DNA of 64,000 nucleotides from Brassica napus (Eukaryota > Streptophyta > Magnoliopsida > Brassicales > Brassicaceae). The notes beneath the pieces were generated by a model, which did not search any database, was not told the origin of the DNA, and was given only the letters and a program-made list of their open reading frames with translations. Position numbers and translations under genes: made by a program. Below are positions 1 through 14,311 of the stretch, piece after piece; position 1 is the first letter of the stretch, and the number at the start of each line of letters is the position of its first letter. Location of the stretch: the NCBI RefSeq assembly GCF_020379485.1, contig NC_063452.1:10829065-10893064 (forward strand). Direction: 5' to 3'.

Positions 1-87
1 ATTTGACTCCGGACATGGCAGCTCGTATGGATGGGTTAATGGAAGAGAAATTCAAGGGTACTGGTTTGCTTGAAAATGGTAACTGAG
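1..87 (+). CDS. C-terminal end of an unrecognised protein (partial, 5' end outside window)
   Basis: The third forward frame is open from the first bases and ends at the TGA at 85-87. It reads Leu-Thr-Pro-Asp-Met-Ala-Ala-Arg-Met-Asp and ends Gly-Leu-Leu-Glu-Asn-Gly-Asn. The codons look plant-like (charged residues, no low-complexity run), and AT-rich DNA typical of a 3' UTR and intergenic spacer follows. Only 28 residues are visible, so I cannot name the family. From synteny it would lie just upstream of RFC2. It could also be a chance open frame at the window edge. Confidence 0.45.
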
Positions 88-1484
88 CTACTAGTTCTTG
101 TTCGGGGAAATGACTGATCCTTGTAAGTTTGCTCTTTTCATCACTTTGATTCTCTATGTACTAAATTACATGTTGGATGAATAAAACGTTACATGTTGTA
201 TGAATAAAACTTGTTTTTGTTTCATGTCAGTGTATTGTCAGTAAAAAAAAAAGGAATTGGCTTTGGTTGAAGAATGTATTGACTTTGCATGATAGATCGA
301 TAAAGAGAAGGATTGCCTAATTTCAATTTTAAATTATTAAAAATAACCTAAATCAATGACAGGTTAAGAAAATTGATAATTTATCTTATTTTTCATATAA
401 TAATATTTTTATTTAGATGATAAAATATTGAGGATTTCTTTCAAAATGATCTAAAATCACGTGATATATAGGATGAATAAAACTTGTTTCATGTCAACGT
501 ATTGTCTAGGAAAAAAGGAATTACGACCTTTCTTATGGATCATTACGAGGATAATTGGTAAGGTCCACGCGGTTTCAGGTCGATCAGAAAGGGATATGTC
601 AGGGATATACGTTATAATTATCTAAATCGTGTAATAGTGAAAAATAAATCTACGGAATTTAATAGCTAAACTAATATGTGTGAGAAACTGAGAAAATGAA
701 ATTGTAAAATGATTTCCCAAGTTTATACTGATTATTATATAATTTTAGGGAATCAACATTTACATTAAACCATTATGCAGTACCACAAATATAGTGACCT
801 TGATTTTTACAAAAGTGACAATTTAACTTTTTTTAAAGAGTGACCATCTGATTTAAGCAAAGAAAGAGTGACATTATCAATTGTATAACTACAAGTCACT
901 TAACTTATCATGTAAATAAAGAACACATGACTTGTTATTCATTTTCCGTACATAAAATTATAATTTTGTAGTAGATTATTATACTCAAATAAACTAATGG
1001 CTGGTCTGTGTTCGCACGGGATTTTATCTTCATAAAGCATATTTTTTTGTTTAACATTTGTTTTGATTTTGAAGGTTTTGGTCATATATTATATGTGAAT
1101 CACATTTTGTGATTGATCTTTTTTATTCTGTTTCAATATAGTTGCCGTAAACTAAATTTAATAATAATAATATTAAGATTGTGTTATTTATTATGTTATT
1201 TTTTAGGTCAATTTAAGTGAATATACATAAATAGAATGGTTATTAGGTAGATGACTGCTTTTTAAAAGTATTTGCAGATTAGTGTGAAATTACAAATGAC
1301 TCGACAACAAAGTTGGGGGTGGGCTGATTCTTTCATATCTCATATTATTCTGACATAAGTGTGTCAGGCAAGATCATGCTGAGTGATAACCCAATATAAG
1401 GGGGAGATAACTTTTTTTTTTTTTTGCATTGTTAGAAAAGTTGTGAGGTATTGTTGTTTGCATTTATATTGTTAATAGTATTAA
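88..1484. other. AT-rich intergenic DNA with a diverged direct repeat
   Basis: No credible reading frame is present. The segment around 190-257 (GAATAAAACTTGTTTTTGTTTCATGTCA, then a poly-A run and GGAATTGGC) recurs in diverged form around 474-522, giving an imperfect direct repeat about 275 bp apart. The rest is low-complexity A/T. Confidence 0.5.
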
Positions 1485-1530
1485 CTAGAGTTTGATCTGC
1501 GCGCCCGCAAAAATAAATCCAGACTAGTCA
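1485..1530 (-). mobile_element. Helitron-like 3' terminus (remnant)
   Basis: CTAG at 1485-1488 is preceded by A and followed by a GC-rich palindrome at about 1497-1509 (TGCG-CGCC-CGCA). Read on the minus strand this is a hairpin a few bases before CTAG with a T outside, the layout of a Helitron 3' end. No matching TC 5' end was found to the right, so it is a remnant or a chance match. Confidence 0.3.
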
Positions 1531-2230
1531 CGTATTAGCAGTCTATATTTTCGGTCTATGTGTAAAAGATTACGTGTCAGTCCCTTATTTCTGGTGATGC
1601 CGAAATATTAATCACCACTAGGTTACCTGTCCACGGTTGAGAAACAACCGTGGTGTAAAGCTGTCTCACTGTCCAAGAAAACAATCAGTAAAGGAAGAAA
1701 AAGTAGTTTAAATTGACAAGAACGAAGAAAAAATATTAAGAAGACAAAATGTTTACGCGGCGGCGCGTCGCGTCGCGGAAGAGGAGAGGGAAGGTGGGGA
1801 TTACCATCTCCCCACGGCTAGTTTTTTGTGTGCTCAAGGTGAGAACAGCCTCCAAGAAAACCTTAATCATAACCACCATCCAAACACAACATCCTCCGCT
1901 GTTGTGATGAGTTCATTAGTTGGGATTGTTGTGAAGAGTTCATTAGTTGAAAGTATAAATCCAATTGACTGGTTTTAAATGAAATTTCGTAAGATTTTAA
2001 TACATCATAATTATTTTATTAATTCATCCAAGATTGTATTTAAAAAAAAAAATTGCGTTACCACTTCTTGGGATAAGATATATTTCTTGGGACAAATTGC
2101 ATTGCAATATCTCAATGGGTTGGAGGAAATGTTATTTAAAACCGTCAAACAGCGAGAGTTAACCAACTCAGTTTAAACATACAAACCAGCCACCGATCCC
2201 ATTGCTACTGATAAGTGGAATTTATCTGGC
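1531..2230. other. Spacer between the first gene and RFC2
   Basis: A short GC-rich block at 1757-1820 sits in otherwise AT-rich DNA. A 25-nt sequence resembling GTTGTGATGAGTTCATTAGTTG occurs twice in tandem around 1901-1950. No conserved protein is visible. The right edge would contain the 3' UTR of RFC2. Confidence 0.4.
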
Positions 2231-3870
2231 CTAAGCAGCTTTCGCTGTTTCACGAACAACGGCTAACTTAGCAAGAAGACCACATAGCTGGAGGTATGAT
2301 CCAACTCCATCACATATTCTCATATGCGCAAAACCAGTTTCCTGAAGAACATACAATTGGTGTTAGACGAGTATGATGATGTTTTGAAATGTGAAGAAGA
2401 AATCAGATGTATACATACTTTCATGAACTCAAGTTTCAGATACTCAGCCATATCATAATTCTTTATTATACGGAAAAGTGTTGTGATAATGTCGGTAGGA
2501 GAGTAGCCTAGATCGTATAGCTGCTTCATGCCGTGACAAGCATCGTCAAACTTGCTTTCCAACACATTGCGAACCATGTTCTTGACATGAAGCGGGTGAG
2601 GCTGGTCACAGACCTGAACATATAAAAAAAAAGAGAGGAGGAAATAAGTGGAGAGATGTATAATTTGTGATCAGATAAGTGAACTAAAGGGAACCTTGAA
2701 GACGTTTTCTTGATTGACAAAGCGAAACCCACTGAATGTAGCTTGCAAGTTGTTCAGAGCTTGCCTCATATCACCATCAGCTGTGAAGATTATCGCCTCA
2801 AGGCCTTCAGGTACATAAGGAACCTTGAGAGATTGAGAAACACAAGCAATTAGAAAATGCAAAACAGGGAATATGATTCAGAGTATTAAAACTTGAACAA
2901 GGAAAGAAAAGTGGAAGAATCCATCCATACATTCTCAGCTTGAACCACGACCATGAGACGGCCAAGTATCTCCTGATCAGATAACCTAGAGAATCGAACA
3001 AGGGCGCATCTACTCTGGATAGGCTCAATAATCTTGCCAGAAGTGTTACAAGCAAGTGCAAACCGGGTAGAGTTTGAGTAGATCTCAATCGTTCTCCTCA
3101 AAGCTTGCTGTGCTCCAGATGTCATGCTGATATATCACAATGAATCAAGTTAAAAGTTGCCTGTTACAATTCACAAAAGACTCAAGTCAAAAAAGCCACA
3201 CGAACCTGTCAGCTTCATCAAGAATGACAACCTTATGACGACCCGGAGGAAGTGTGACTTTCTTCTGAGCAAACATCTTAATCTTGTTCCTAACAACATC
3301 GATACCCCTGCACCATAACAAAAGAAGAAAATGAGGAAACAACAAACGAAGATGGAGAAAACAAACATCACATACCTATCATCAGAAGCATTCAACTCGA
3401 GAACAGCCTCTCTATAGTTAGGGCCGAGAAGCTCGTGGGCAAGAGCCAAAATGCTACTGGTCTTACCCGTTCCAGGAGGACCCTGTGCATAATCAACCAA
3501 GCAGCACATATCAGAACCAAGTCCTTAATATTCCAGTGAACACTAAACTTAGCAAGCCTTCGATACATGATTCAAAACCCTAAAAGACCAAGCTTTACCC
3601 TAAAAATCTAGCAAAATCCTCATAAGAGACAAACCCGATTCTCTTAAGGAGTTTCTCATCAATCCTAGTGGTCGAAATTGAAAGATTAAGAAGAGTAAAA
3701 CTCACGGCGAGGATAAGATTGGGCATGTTGCCGTCGCGAGCGATGACTTGGAGCCTTGAGACTGCATCTTCGTTTCCGACGATATCCACCACTTTGCTCG
3801 GCCTGTATTTCTCCACCCACGGGATCTCGTAACCTCCGCCGCCGGAAGATGTTGAAGACGAAGACGCCAT
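2231..3870 (-). CDS. RFC2: Replication factor C subunit 2 (clamp-loader small subunit)
   Basis: Seven minus-strand exons: 3706-3870, 3376-3482, 3206-3307, 2931-3126, 2695-2823, 2419-2613 and 2231-2341. They join in frame with GT-AG introns to a 334-residue protein. This is the AAA+ small subunit of the RFC clamp loader, which opens the PCNA ring and loads it on primed DNA in the nucleus. Visible motifs are the RFC box WVEKYRP near residue 18, Walker A GPPGTGKT at 56-63, Walker B LDEAD near 124, the SRC arginine-finger motif in [13 protein letters not shown], and a C-terminal collar helix region ending ETAKAA. Length matches the Arabidopsis protein, about 333 residues from memory. The start is the ATG at 3868-3870, before a Ser-rich tail; an upstream in-frame ATG lies in AT-rich leader and is unlikely. 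RFC2 diverges from the RING gene about 520 bp away. Confidence 0.96.
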
Positions 3871-4388
3871 TTTCAGATCTCCACCGATGAGATTTGGGGG
3901 TTTTCTGGTTTGGAGGGGGCGATAAATTTGCATTAAAGGGCCTACAAAGTGATAAGAATTCGATTTCGGGATCATATTATATAAATTATCAGAAATATCC
4001 CCAAAAATAACTCGATACTTAAAGATATCATCATTTTTCATTAAACGACTCGTGAAAATAGAATAATACGAAATCTGAACAAAAGTATTAAATTTTGCTA
4101 AAAAGGCCATTTATAAAACCTCGATATATTTACATACATGCCCCCGCATTTTTGTTTGGCTGTCGTTTAAGGAGGAAGACATAAAAATATTTAAATGATT
4201 TTTTTTTATATTCAATTCAGACATCAATCACGTGTTTCCCATTTATTCGTTTCATCTTGTTTCTCTGTTCGAATCGAAACACCCTAGATACTCCGGTTTT
4301 GTCTCTGAGATTGTAATTTCTCCATCGTTATAACATAACTCAACACCAATTTCGACGAATCGAGATCAATTTTCTCAAAATAAAAAAA

Positions 4389-5919
4389 ATGCCAATAGAG
4401 AGTACGGAGAACGACGATGCGAGGCCTTTGATTTTAACCAGAGGTGGAAGGTCGTCGGTGAGGAGACAAGGGCTGAGAGAAGCGGCGAGGCTACTCAGAC
4501 ATGCAAGCAGCGGGAGGAGGAGGATGACGACGATGATGAGAGAGCCGTCGATGCTGGTTCGCGAATCAGCGGCCGAGCAGCTCGAGGAGAGGCAAAGCGA
4601 TTGGGCGTACTCGAAGCCCGTGGTGGTTCTTGATTTCGTTTGGAACCTCGCCTTCATCGCCGTTGCTGCAGCTGTTCTTGGGCTTAGCAGCGATGAGAAG
4701 CCCAATACGCCGCTCAGGGTTTGGACCGTTGGGTATGGGTTGCAATGTGTGGTGCATATGGTCTGTGTTTGTGTTGAGTATCGTAGGAGGAGTAATAGGA
4801 GTCCGAGCAAAAGGTATGTTCTTTATGCACATCAAGTGTTTGGGATAATGCCAAGAGATTTTGGGGCTGGGAGTGACTTCTTAAAAATATATATATATTT
4901 AATACATTTTGAGTTTTTTCTTACAAATTTGGGGATTTATGTTTATGTAATTTTCTTTTAAAAAACTTGGGTCCTAGGTGAATGTTTCAACCGGCTTTGC
5001 CCATTGATAATGTGATGTGATAGTGTTTGTGTAACGATTTAAAATGCAGTTTTACTAAGCATCTAGAGTCTGCAAATACAATGTTTTCATTTATATGGTG
5101 GATCATTGGATTCTACTGGGTATCTTCTGGTGGACAAGAGCTAGCACAAGGGTCACCTCAGCTTTACTGGTTTGTTTGTTTTCCTTCCTTCCTTCCCTTT
5201 TATCTCTTAAAATTCTCCATATTGTGTGTCAGTTGTTTGAATAAAATCATTTTTTTTTTAAATTGTAGGTTGTGTATAGTCTTTCTTGGTTTCGATGTGT
5301 TCTTTGTGGTTTTATGCATTGCACTGGCTTGTGTGATCGGCATTGCTGTTTGCTGCTGCTTGCCTTGCATCATTGCGGTTCTATATGCAGTGGCCGAACA
5401 GGTAACTTGTTTTTCCCAATTTGTAACTCCAAGAAAGTTGATTTTTATGTATATATAATGGAAATCAGTTGAAAATGCAGGAAGGAGCTTCTAAAGAAGA
5501 CATTGACCAACTTACTAAGTTCAAATTCCGAAAGGTTGGTGAGTCTGAGAAACATACTGTTGATGAAGAAGACGAACAAGCAAAAGGAGATTCAGGAGGA
5601 GTGATGACTGAATGTGGTACAGATTCACCCCTCCAACATACTCTTCCTCATGAGGATGCAGTAAGTAACCCAAAATGATCACTTCCTTTTTTTCTATTAG
5701 TAATCTGCATTTTGGTTTTGACAAATGAGTGTGAATCTACAGGAATGCTGCATTTGTCTTTCAGCTTATGCAGACGAGACAGAGCTACGAGAACTTCCTT
5801 GTGGCCACCATTTCCATTGCAGTTGTGTGGACAAATGGCTTTACATAAACGCTACCTGTCCTCTCTGCAAATACAACATCCTCAAGAATAGCAACTATGA
5901 AGATGGAGAGGAAGTCTAA
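4389..5919 (+). CDS. RIE1-type multi-pass membrane RING-H2 E3 ubiquitin ligase
   Basis: Five exons (4389-4813, 5050-5169, 5269-5401, 5481-5660, 5743-5919) join in frame to 344 residues. The N-terminus is Arg-rich and cytosolic. Hydrophobic segments lie at about 77-100, 111-130, 152-168 and 183-224 (the last long enough for two passes, with a Cys run CCCLPC). An acidic linker follows, then a C-terminal RING-H2 at about 288-329: [22 protein letters not shown]. The eight zinc ligands are complete, in C3H2C3 order. The family transfers ubiquitin from an E2 to membrane or membrane-proximal substrates; the substrate is not known from sequence. Position and sequence fit Arabidopsis At1g63170, next to RFC2. 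The intron after exon 1 is AT-rich and about 235 bp. The start ATG follows AAAAAA in an A-rich leader. An alternative first-intron acceptor would alter only the loop near residue 142. Confidence 0.95.
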
Positions 5920-6336
5920 CACAGAAGAAGAAACAAACTTGCAAATATGCGGATCTGTAGTTAGCAGCGAGGAACCCATGAAAGAAAAAAGGGTTCAACA
6001 ATTGATCAAGTTGTAGTTTTATATTTGCTTGCCACAGTTTAGTTAAATCTTGTTGTGTTATTGCTTGTTGACTTGTTGTTATATGTAATACACAGTTAAG
6101 ATAATCTTGTTAAAATCTGTTAACATCTTTTGGTTTTTACTTGCGCAACAAGACAACATCTTTGTTTCTCTGCTTTAAATAAATGTTGTCATGATTAGTT
6201 GATAATTTGAAATCGTACAGTTTAAAGTAAATTCTTATTAGCCGGAAGAAGAATGCTCGATACAATTCTTATTGTTTTTCCTTATGTTTAGTGACGAAAG
6301 AAAAAAAGAAAAGCTTTAAGAGAAAGAGGAAGAAGG
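5920..6336. other. Convergent intergenic spacer (RING gene and UGE 3' ends)
   Basis: The RING gene (+) and the epimerase gene (-) converge here. The 417-bp spacer is T-rich and holds both 3' UTRs. I see no further gene. Confidence 0.7.
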
Positions 6337-8301
<1,965 letters not shown>

Positions 8302-8322
8302 TGATCTTTTCAGCAAATCAAG

Positions 8323-8324
<2 letters not shown>

Positions 8325-8359
<35 letters not shown>
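8325..8359. repeat. (GA)n microsatellite in the UGE 5' leader/promoter
   Basis: About 35 bases of uninterrupted GA begin about 24 bp upstream of the epimerase start codon, so on the coding strand this is a CT-rich leader. Pyrimidine tracts of this kind are common in plant 5' UTRs; a regulatory role is inference. Confidence 0.85.
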
Positions 8360-8361
<2 letters not shown>

Positions 8362-9260
8362 TTTTTACTGATCTGTTGGTTCTTGTGAGTAGAGATAAGA
8401 ACGTAGCCGCGAACGAAATAAAGGGAGAGGTTAATGAGATGGAGAAATCTCTTTTTGATGGTTTCTTTGATGTAGGAATTGAACTCGTGAAGGTTTGTTA
8501 TATAAGTGACGAGGAAAATGATACACGTTACACCTTTTTGACCAAAAAAGGATTTTGTTTGAACAACAAAAAAAGATATTCATTTGCCTGTTCTTAATCT
8601 ATTTTTGGATTAATGGATAACGAAAGACCAAATCCACGAGGATTGGAGTTGGAGGGGTAAACGGGTAATTTAGTGTCTCTGAATTTAGTTTTCTACTTTT
8701 AGATAATTAAGGATTTTTTAAATCACAGATTTAGATAGCTTTTTTTGAAAAAAATATAAGGGTTATTCACAGATATATGCCATAATTTTAATGTCTACCT
8801 AGTCATAGTTCCAATTGAACAGATTCATCGGTAACATAGTGTAACAATCAAAACAAATGCTTACTGGAATTCGGAAAAATAATTTTTAATCTTTTTAAAA
8901 ATAACAAAAATTTTTTTGAAAAGATGAAATACTTTTGATGAAAATTTAATTCAGTAATATGTATCAAATATGTTTGTGTTTTATCTGTTTAATTTCATAA
9001 ACTATAAACTAAGATAAAATCAAACGGAGAGAGATAGAAAAAAGTAGGACTGAGCAAAAAAACTTGAATTCAAAAAAAAAACTGAACCAAATCCGATCCG
9101 AAATAAAATTAGTTAAATATCATAACGGGTAACAAATTTTGGTATCTAGAGGATCAAAACTAAATCTGAACCGTCCCGAAATATTTTGGGTATCCAAATA
9201 TATCTGAATCAAATTATATTCTTAATATATTATTATTTTTATATTTAATATATAAAAGAA
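8360..9260. other. UGE upstream region and left part of an old dispersed repeat
   Basis: The proximal part would hold the UGE promoter. From about 9041 the sequence reads GGACTGAGCAAAAAAACTTGAATTC followed by repeated CCGATCC / GAACCG / GGTATCC words. The same word order is seen in the hAT-like element at 47941-48532. The right half of this older repeat resumes after the nested MITE, from 9923 to about 10375. Confidence 0.5.
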
Positions 9261-9912
9261 GGAAAGTTCCATAAAAATATCCCAACTAATTTTTGTTAAG
9301 CTTTTTAATACTCAATTTTTTTTAAACCCACTTCAATACTTCAACTCATTATTTTACACATATTAATTCACAAACTTTTAAATATGTGCTCATTTTAAAA
9401 CTCAAACTTTGTTTATATTAATCAAAAAATATTAATATGTTTCAAATCAAATTTAAAAACTGCAAAATGTAAGAAAAATATTTAAAATTGCCACTTTTAT
9501 TTTAAGTTATAGGAAAGAAAGAAACTAAACTATGGAGAAAGTTTTAATTAAAAACTTAATTTTGAACGAAAAATAAATAAATTTATTTTTATTTCCAAAA
9601 TAAACCAAATTTGATAATAAAGTTAAAAAATTTATTACACAATTAAAGATTATCCACAATTTAGTTGCTTTTAATTCTAAGACTGAAAAAAATTAGAATT
9701 TTAAGATTGTTTTGTGAATTTTAGAGATTTTTTAATTTTATTTGAAACTTATTAATATTTTTGCTTAAAATAAACACAATTTGGATGATAAAATGACCAT
9801 CATTTTAAAAAGTTGTGTATTATAAAGTTGAGGTATTAAAATGAATAGCGAAAAAATTAGGTATTAAAAAGCATAACAACATTTAGTTAGGGTATTTTTA
9901 TGTAATTTTTCC
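9261..9912. mobile_element. Mutator-like MITE with terminal inverted repeats and 10-bp target duplication
   Basis: The left end reads GGAAAGTTCCATAAAAATAT and the reverse complement of the right end reads GGAAAAATTACATAAAAATA; similarity continues for about 30 bases (CCCAACTAA versus CCTAACTAA). TATAAAAGAA flanks both sides (9251-9260 and 9913-9922). The interior is AT-rich and non-coding. A 9-10-bp duplication with long AT-rich inverted ends fits Mutator-like elements. It is nested in the older repeat that covers 9041-10375. Confidence 0.8.
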
Positions 9913-10590
9913 TATAAAAGAATATCAAAAATATATAAAATATTTTAATGTTATCCTAAATACTTAAACACATATATAAATGGTCAAAAATAAATATATT
10001 TTTTTGTGTCAAAAATAAATCTCCAAAAAAGCAAAATAATACTCATAACACCATAACTATTTAAAATATTTATTTATTCTCTCTCCAAATATTCAAGTCA
10101 AGTCCATTTATTTGTTAAGTTTAGGTATTTTGGCAGGTATTATTCAAAATTTTATATAATATATTATTTTATTTTTATATTTTGAGAATTTAAAATATAT
10201 ATGAATTTTAAGATTTATAGGGGTTATCCGACCCCGAACCGAAGCCAAAAAAAAATCTGAAACGAATTTGAATGGAAACTTATAAATACATGAATATGGC
10301 TGAGATATTTAACTCCGAAAATCCAAAACTCGAATAGACCCGATCGAATAAGTATCTGAATGCCCGCTCTTGCTAACACCCTTCGGTCCTAACACCCTTC
10401 GGTCCATATTTAAACTTTAACTATTTAATTAAGGCTTTGATGGATGATGTGCGGTAGATAGAACCATTCAATAACGTTATGGAATAGCACATGTGGTCTT
10501 ATGCTAATATGAATATTGTGGGACCAATATAGGTTTACTCAGATAACGAAAAATATTTGTAACATGCAATTTTCTGCTTTTAATGTTATA
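9913..10590. other. Right part of the old hAT-like repeat and AT-rich spacer
   Basis: From about 10210 to 10375 the text (GGGGTTATCCGACCCCGAACC, AATGCCCGCTCTTGC) matches the right half of the repeat family at 47941-48532. CTAACACCCTTCGGTC is tandemly doubled around 10374-10403. There is no coding sequence. Confidence 0.5.
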
Positions 10591-10596
10591 TATTAC

Positions 10597-11536
10597 TTTG
10601 TTGATGGTATATGAGATAATTTCTATCATATTTTAAAAATGAATGTTTATATAGAAAAATATTTTAATGGTGATATATGAATTATTAGTCGTTACTTTAA
10701 TTAAAAAGTCTTCCCAAAAATTTAAATATGTATAAAGAAAATTATACACTTTACAACTAAGTTGGATGTCAAAATAAACTATTTTAATAATATATATTTA
10801 TAAGAATATGATATAAAAATTATAATGTAATTATATTTATTTAATTTTATTAATGTGATATATATATTGTACTATATATCCTCTTGGGTGCAGTAAAAAA
10901 CATCTTAATTGAAATTTTTAACGGCTTCCTTTATCCAGATAATGTATCCTGTTTCATATGCTGCTTTTTGTTTCTTTTGAAAGCATAAACTAAAGTTGCC
11001 TGTAATTTTTTCTTTTGTTGTTAATCAATTTAAAAGTTCAACAAAAAAAAAAAAAAAAACATCTATTTTCTCAAATTCAACAATATTAGGAGTTTTCATG
11101 CGCCATGCGTAAAAATAATAATTTCAAATATAATATTTTTATTTTAAAATAAAAATTTAAGTTATTTTGATATTATTATTCATAAATTTTATCTTTATCA
11201 GTTTGAAAAAAATAAAATCATAAAATAATATTATTTTATTTAATTTTTATTGTATTTAATGATTATTTATTTTAAATAAGTCTCTTATCTTCTAGTTTTA
11301 AATATGTTTCTTATCCTCTAGTATTAAACATTTATGTACTTAATTATATAAATTCTAATAAATTTTAGATTATGTTTGTTTTAGTTAAAATAGGCTAAAA
11401 TTAAAAATCAGATTGTTAATTAACATAATTAACCGAAAATTTAAATATAGTTTCAGTCATTTAACTATCAACAAAAAAATATTTGATTAAAACTGCTTAA
11501 GTTTTGTATTTGTTAAACACACATATTATTTATTTT

Positions 11537-11580
<44 letters not shown>

Positions 11581-12060
11581 TCAAGCTGAATTTTTGATTA
11601 AGGTTAAATATATATATATTATTTTGATTAAGGTTATATATATATATATTATTTTGTTGATGATACATGAGTTATCATATTTCAAAAATGAATGTTTATA
11701 TATAAAATTTACTTTAATGGTGATATATGAATTATAGTTATTACTTTAATATATATATATATATATAATTTATTATTATGTTGATATATGAATATTAGTC
11801 ATTAATTTATTTAAAAATCTTTCAAAAAATTTAAATCCGTGTAAAGGAAATTATACACGTTACATTTAAGTTGGATGTCAAAATAAACTATTTTTTTAAA
11901 TAAAATTAATTAATTAATTTTAATAACATATATGATATATAAATTAATGTAGAAATTATAATGTAAATATATTTAGTTTAATTTTATTAATGTGATATAT
12001 ATATATATATATATATATATTTATTTATTTATTTATTTATTTTAGTGGTAATATATAAGT
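10597..12060. repeat. Diverged AT-rich direct repeat with microsatellites
   Basis: A block at about 10597-10872 (containing AATGAATGTTTATATA, TGGTGATATATGAATTAT, TTGGATGTCAAAATAAACTA and ATTTTATTAATGTGATATAT) recurs with insertions at about 11650-12010, and in part near 12040. TA runs at 11540-11571, 11747-11767 and 12000-12020, and TTTA repeats at 12020-12048, fill the gaps. No gene is visible. Confidence 0.6.
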
Positions 12061-12778
12061 TATTAGTTACTAATATGTTTCAAAAGTATTGCCAAAATAA
12101 ATAAATAAATAAATATATATATATATATATATATATGTATATTATTTTTAATGATGTTATAAGAGTTATTAATAATTACCATACTTGTCACGGTTAGATC
12201 TATGTCATTTTTTTAGTGAAAATGAGTGTAATGATGACAAATATACAAATCACTTTGGTGATTGGTTCGACTGTGGTTATAATAATTTAGTTGTAAGAAA
12301 TTACTTGTAAGTAAGTTGATTGTAAAGTTGTTATTGTAGATTTTTTTTGCAGAGACTTTTGTTGTATTTATAAGTTATACGCTGTAGATATTTTAAAATA
12401 AAATATGTGAAATATGTGATGTATATAAAATAATTATTTTTTATCAATTAAAATAATTTATATTAGTATTTTTTAATAAATTATTAAATTTTAGTGTTAT
12501 TTAAAATGTGATATATAAATAATATTTATGTTATTTAAAATACTTCAATAATTAAAAAAACAAAATTAAATTAAAATATTTATAGATATTTTATTATGAT
12601 TATTTAATTTATTTTATATTATAGATAGTTTTTTCATTTTACAGATTTCACAGTCTATAAATGAAAGATGTTGGTTTTTTACCTAAAATACATAAGAATA
12701 AAGTTTGCTTTATTTTTTTTTGTCGTAGCTTTAAAAATAAAGCTAAAGCATGACTGATAATTCTCTATTTCTTCACCA
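12061..12778. other. AT-rich spacer
   Basis: AAAT and AT microsatellites at 12095-12137, then A/T-rich DNA. GGTGATTGGTTCG near 12257 resembles the reverse complement of CGACCAATCAGC near 14171, a possible TIR pair around the LINE, but no clean target duplication supports it. Confidence 0.35.
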
Positions 12779-14060
12779 GTGCACGGGGGATCAGACATAG
12801 ATGTTCTCTATCACCATACATGTATGTTATCCTCAGCAATGTCTTGTCTAAACTTCTGAATCAGGCAGCAGAGGCTGGAGAATTCTCCTATCATCCTCAA
12901 TGTCAAGGAGTCAAGCTTACTCACTTAAGCTTTGCTGATGATATAGTGGTTTTCACCAATGGATCAGCGGAGTCTCTTCAGGGTATTATGGGAGTGATGA
13001 AGAGGTTTGCGGCAATTTCTGGTCTGCATTCAATGCCACCAAATCTTATATTTTTGCTGTTGGACCGGAAACGAGTTCTCTTCTTGACACTGTGGCTTCC
13101 TTAGGTATCAGCATTGGAACTCTTCCCATACGGTACTAAGGAATCAATTAACAACAAAATCACTTACAGCTGACTACGAGCCACTAATAGACAAGATCTG
13201 AGACTGTATGCTTTGCTGGACTAATAGAAGCCTGTCTTTCGCCGGTAGACTTCAACTCATTAAATCAGTCATCTCAAACATTGTCAACTTCTGGAGCTCT
13301 GCTTTTATCCTCCCAGCTAAATGCCTTGAAACAATAGAAAGCATGTGTTCTGCTTTCTTATGGCCAGGGTCCCCTACGCAAACTCTTTCTCAACAACAAA
13401 GACGTGGAATCAGTTCCGACCTAGGAAAGCTGTGGTACCTTGGAGTCATATCGTCTGGTTCACTCAAGGAGTGCCAAGATATTCATTCATTACTTGGCTC
13501 GATGTTAAGAATAGACTGGCAACTGGAGATAGAATGCGTGCTTGGGGATTATTCAAGGTTGTCCTTTGTGTGGAGAAAGAGATGAGACAAGAGATCACTT
13601 GTTCTATGCGTGTCCTTATGTCTACACCATGTGAGATAAACTGGGTGGAAAGTTGTTGGGTGCAGGCATTGATCCGGATTGGCACCAGACACTGATGCAC
13701 CTGCAGAATCATCGATTCAGCAGTCTAGACTCCATCCTAGCTAAGCTCATATTCCAGACGGTAATATACCATATCTGGAGGGAAAGAAATGCGAGGAGGC
13801 ACCACGCAACCTGGACTAATGTCGATGCTATGTTGGCAATGATTGACCAGACCATTCGGAATCACATCACATCGTTGAAATACAAACCTGGGCACAAGTT
13901 TGCAGGCCTTCTAAAGAGATGGTTCCTTCATTCTTTATAATATTTTTCTACTTTCTTATGCGTAGATTTAGCATAGCTCTACAGCGTATACGAAATTTGC
14001 CATAGGCGTTTTTGCAAATGAATTACCTTCATAGATGAATAAATATCAAATTCCATAAAA
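12779..14060 (+). mobile_element. 5'-truncated, decayed LINE (non-LTR retrotransposon)
   Basis: Plus-strand frames in succession encode the LINE ORF2 C-terminal half. There is a reverse transcriptase segment with CSLSPYMYVIL and the catalytic LTHLSFADD at about 12930-12950. Then come the thumb-like LCWTNRSLSFAGRLQLIKSV at 13208-13270, the zinc-finger RVT domain (PLCGERDE, DHLFYACP read across a frame change) at about 13550-13620, and the terminal IYHIWRERNARRH at about 13767-13800. Frameshifts and an internal deletion near 13385 break it. It ends in a short A run at 14058. The 5' truncation just before the RT palm domain is typical of LINE insertions. No clear target duplication was found. 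Confidence 0.85.
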
Positions 14061-14311
14061 AAAAATTAATAGAAACTTACTGTATGTTTTAAATTTTAAA
14101 GATAAGGCTACAATATGATGTAAATTTTAGTGATTTAAAATAGATAAAGCTAAAATAAGAAGATAAAGCCCGACCAATCAGCTCTCATTTGTAAATAATG
14201 TTTAGAGAAATTGTTTTTCTCGATTCAGATCCAAGTTATCATCACGCAGAAAGAAAGGAAAACAAAAAAAAGACGGTATAGTGAGAAATCACGCGCTACA
14301 GCTAAATCCCA
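14061..14311. other. Short spacer between LINE and LTR element
   Basis: AT-rich. AAAGCCCGACCAATCAGCTCTC at about 14166-14187 resembles AAAGCATGACTGATAATTCTC at 12745-12765, possible remnants of one MITE family on both sides of the LINE. Confidence 0.3.

Noticed and set aside
1748..1905. GC-rich ATG frame of about 51 codons (Arg/Lys-rich)
   Set aside because: No homology recognised and no splice or context support; composition alone explains the frame.
3595..4110. Upstream in-frame ATG extending RFC2 by 80 residues
   Set aside because: The extension is AT-rich, unlike the conserved protein. Family members start at the Ser-rich MASSSS.
12258..14188. TIR element enclosing the LINE (GGTGATTGGTTCG / CGACCAATCAGC)
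   Set aside because: Similarity is short, no matching target duplication could be found, and the inner copies look like direct rather than inverted repeats.
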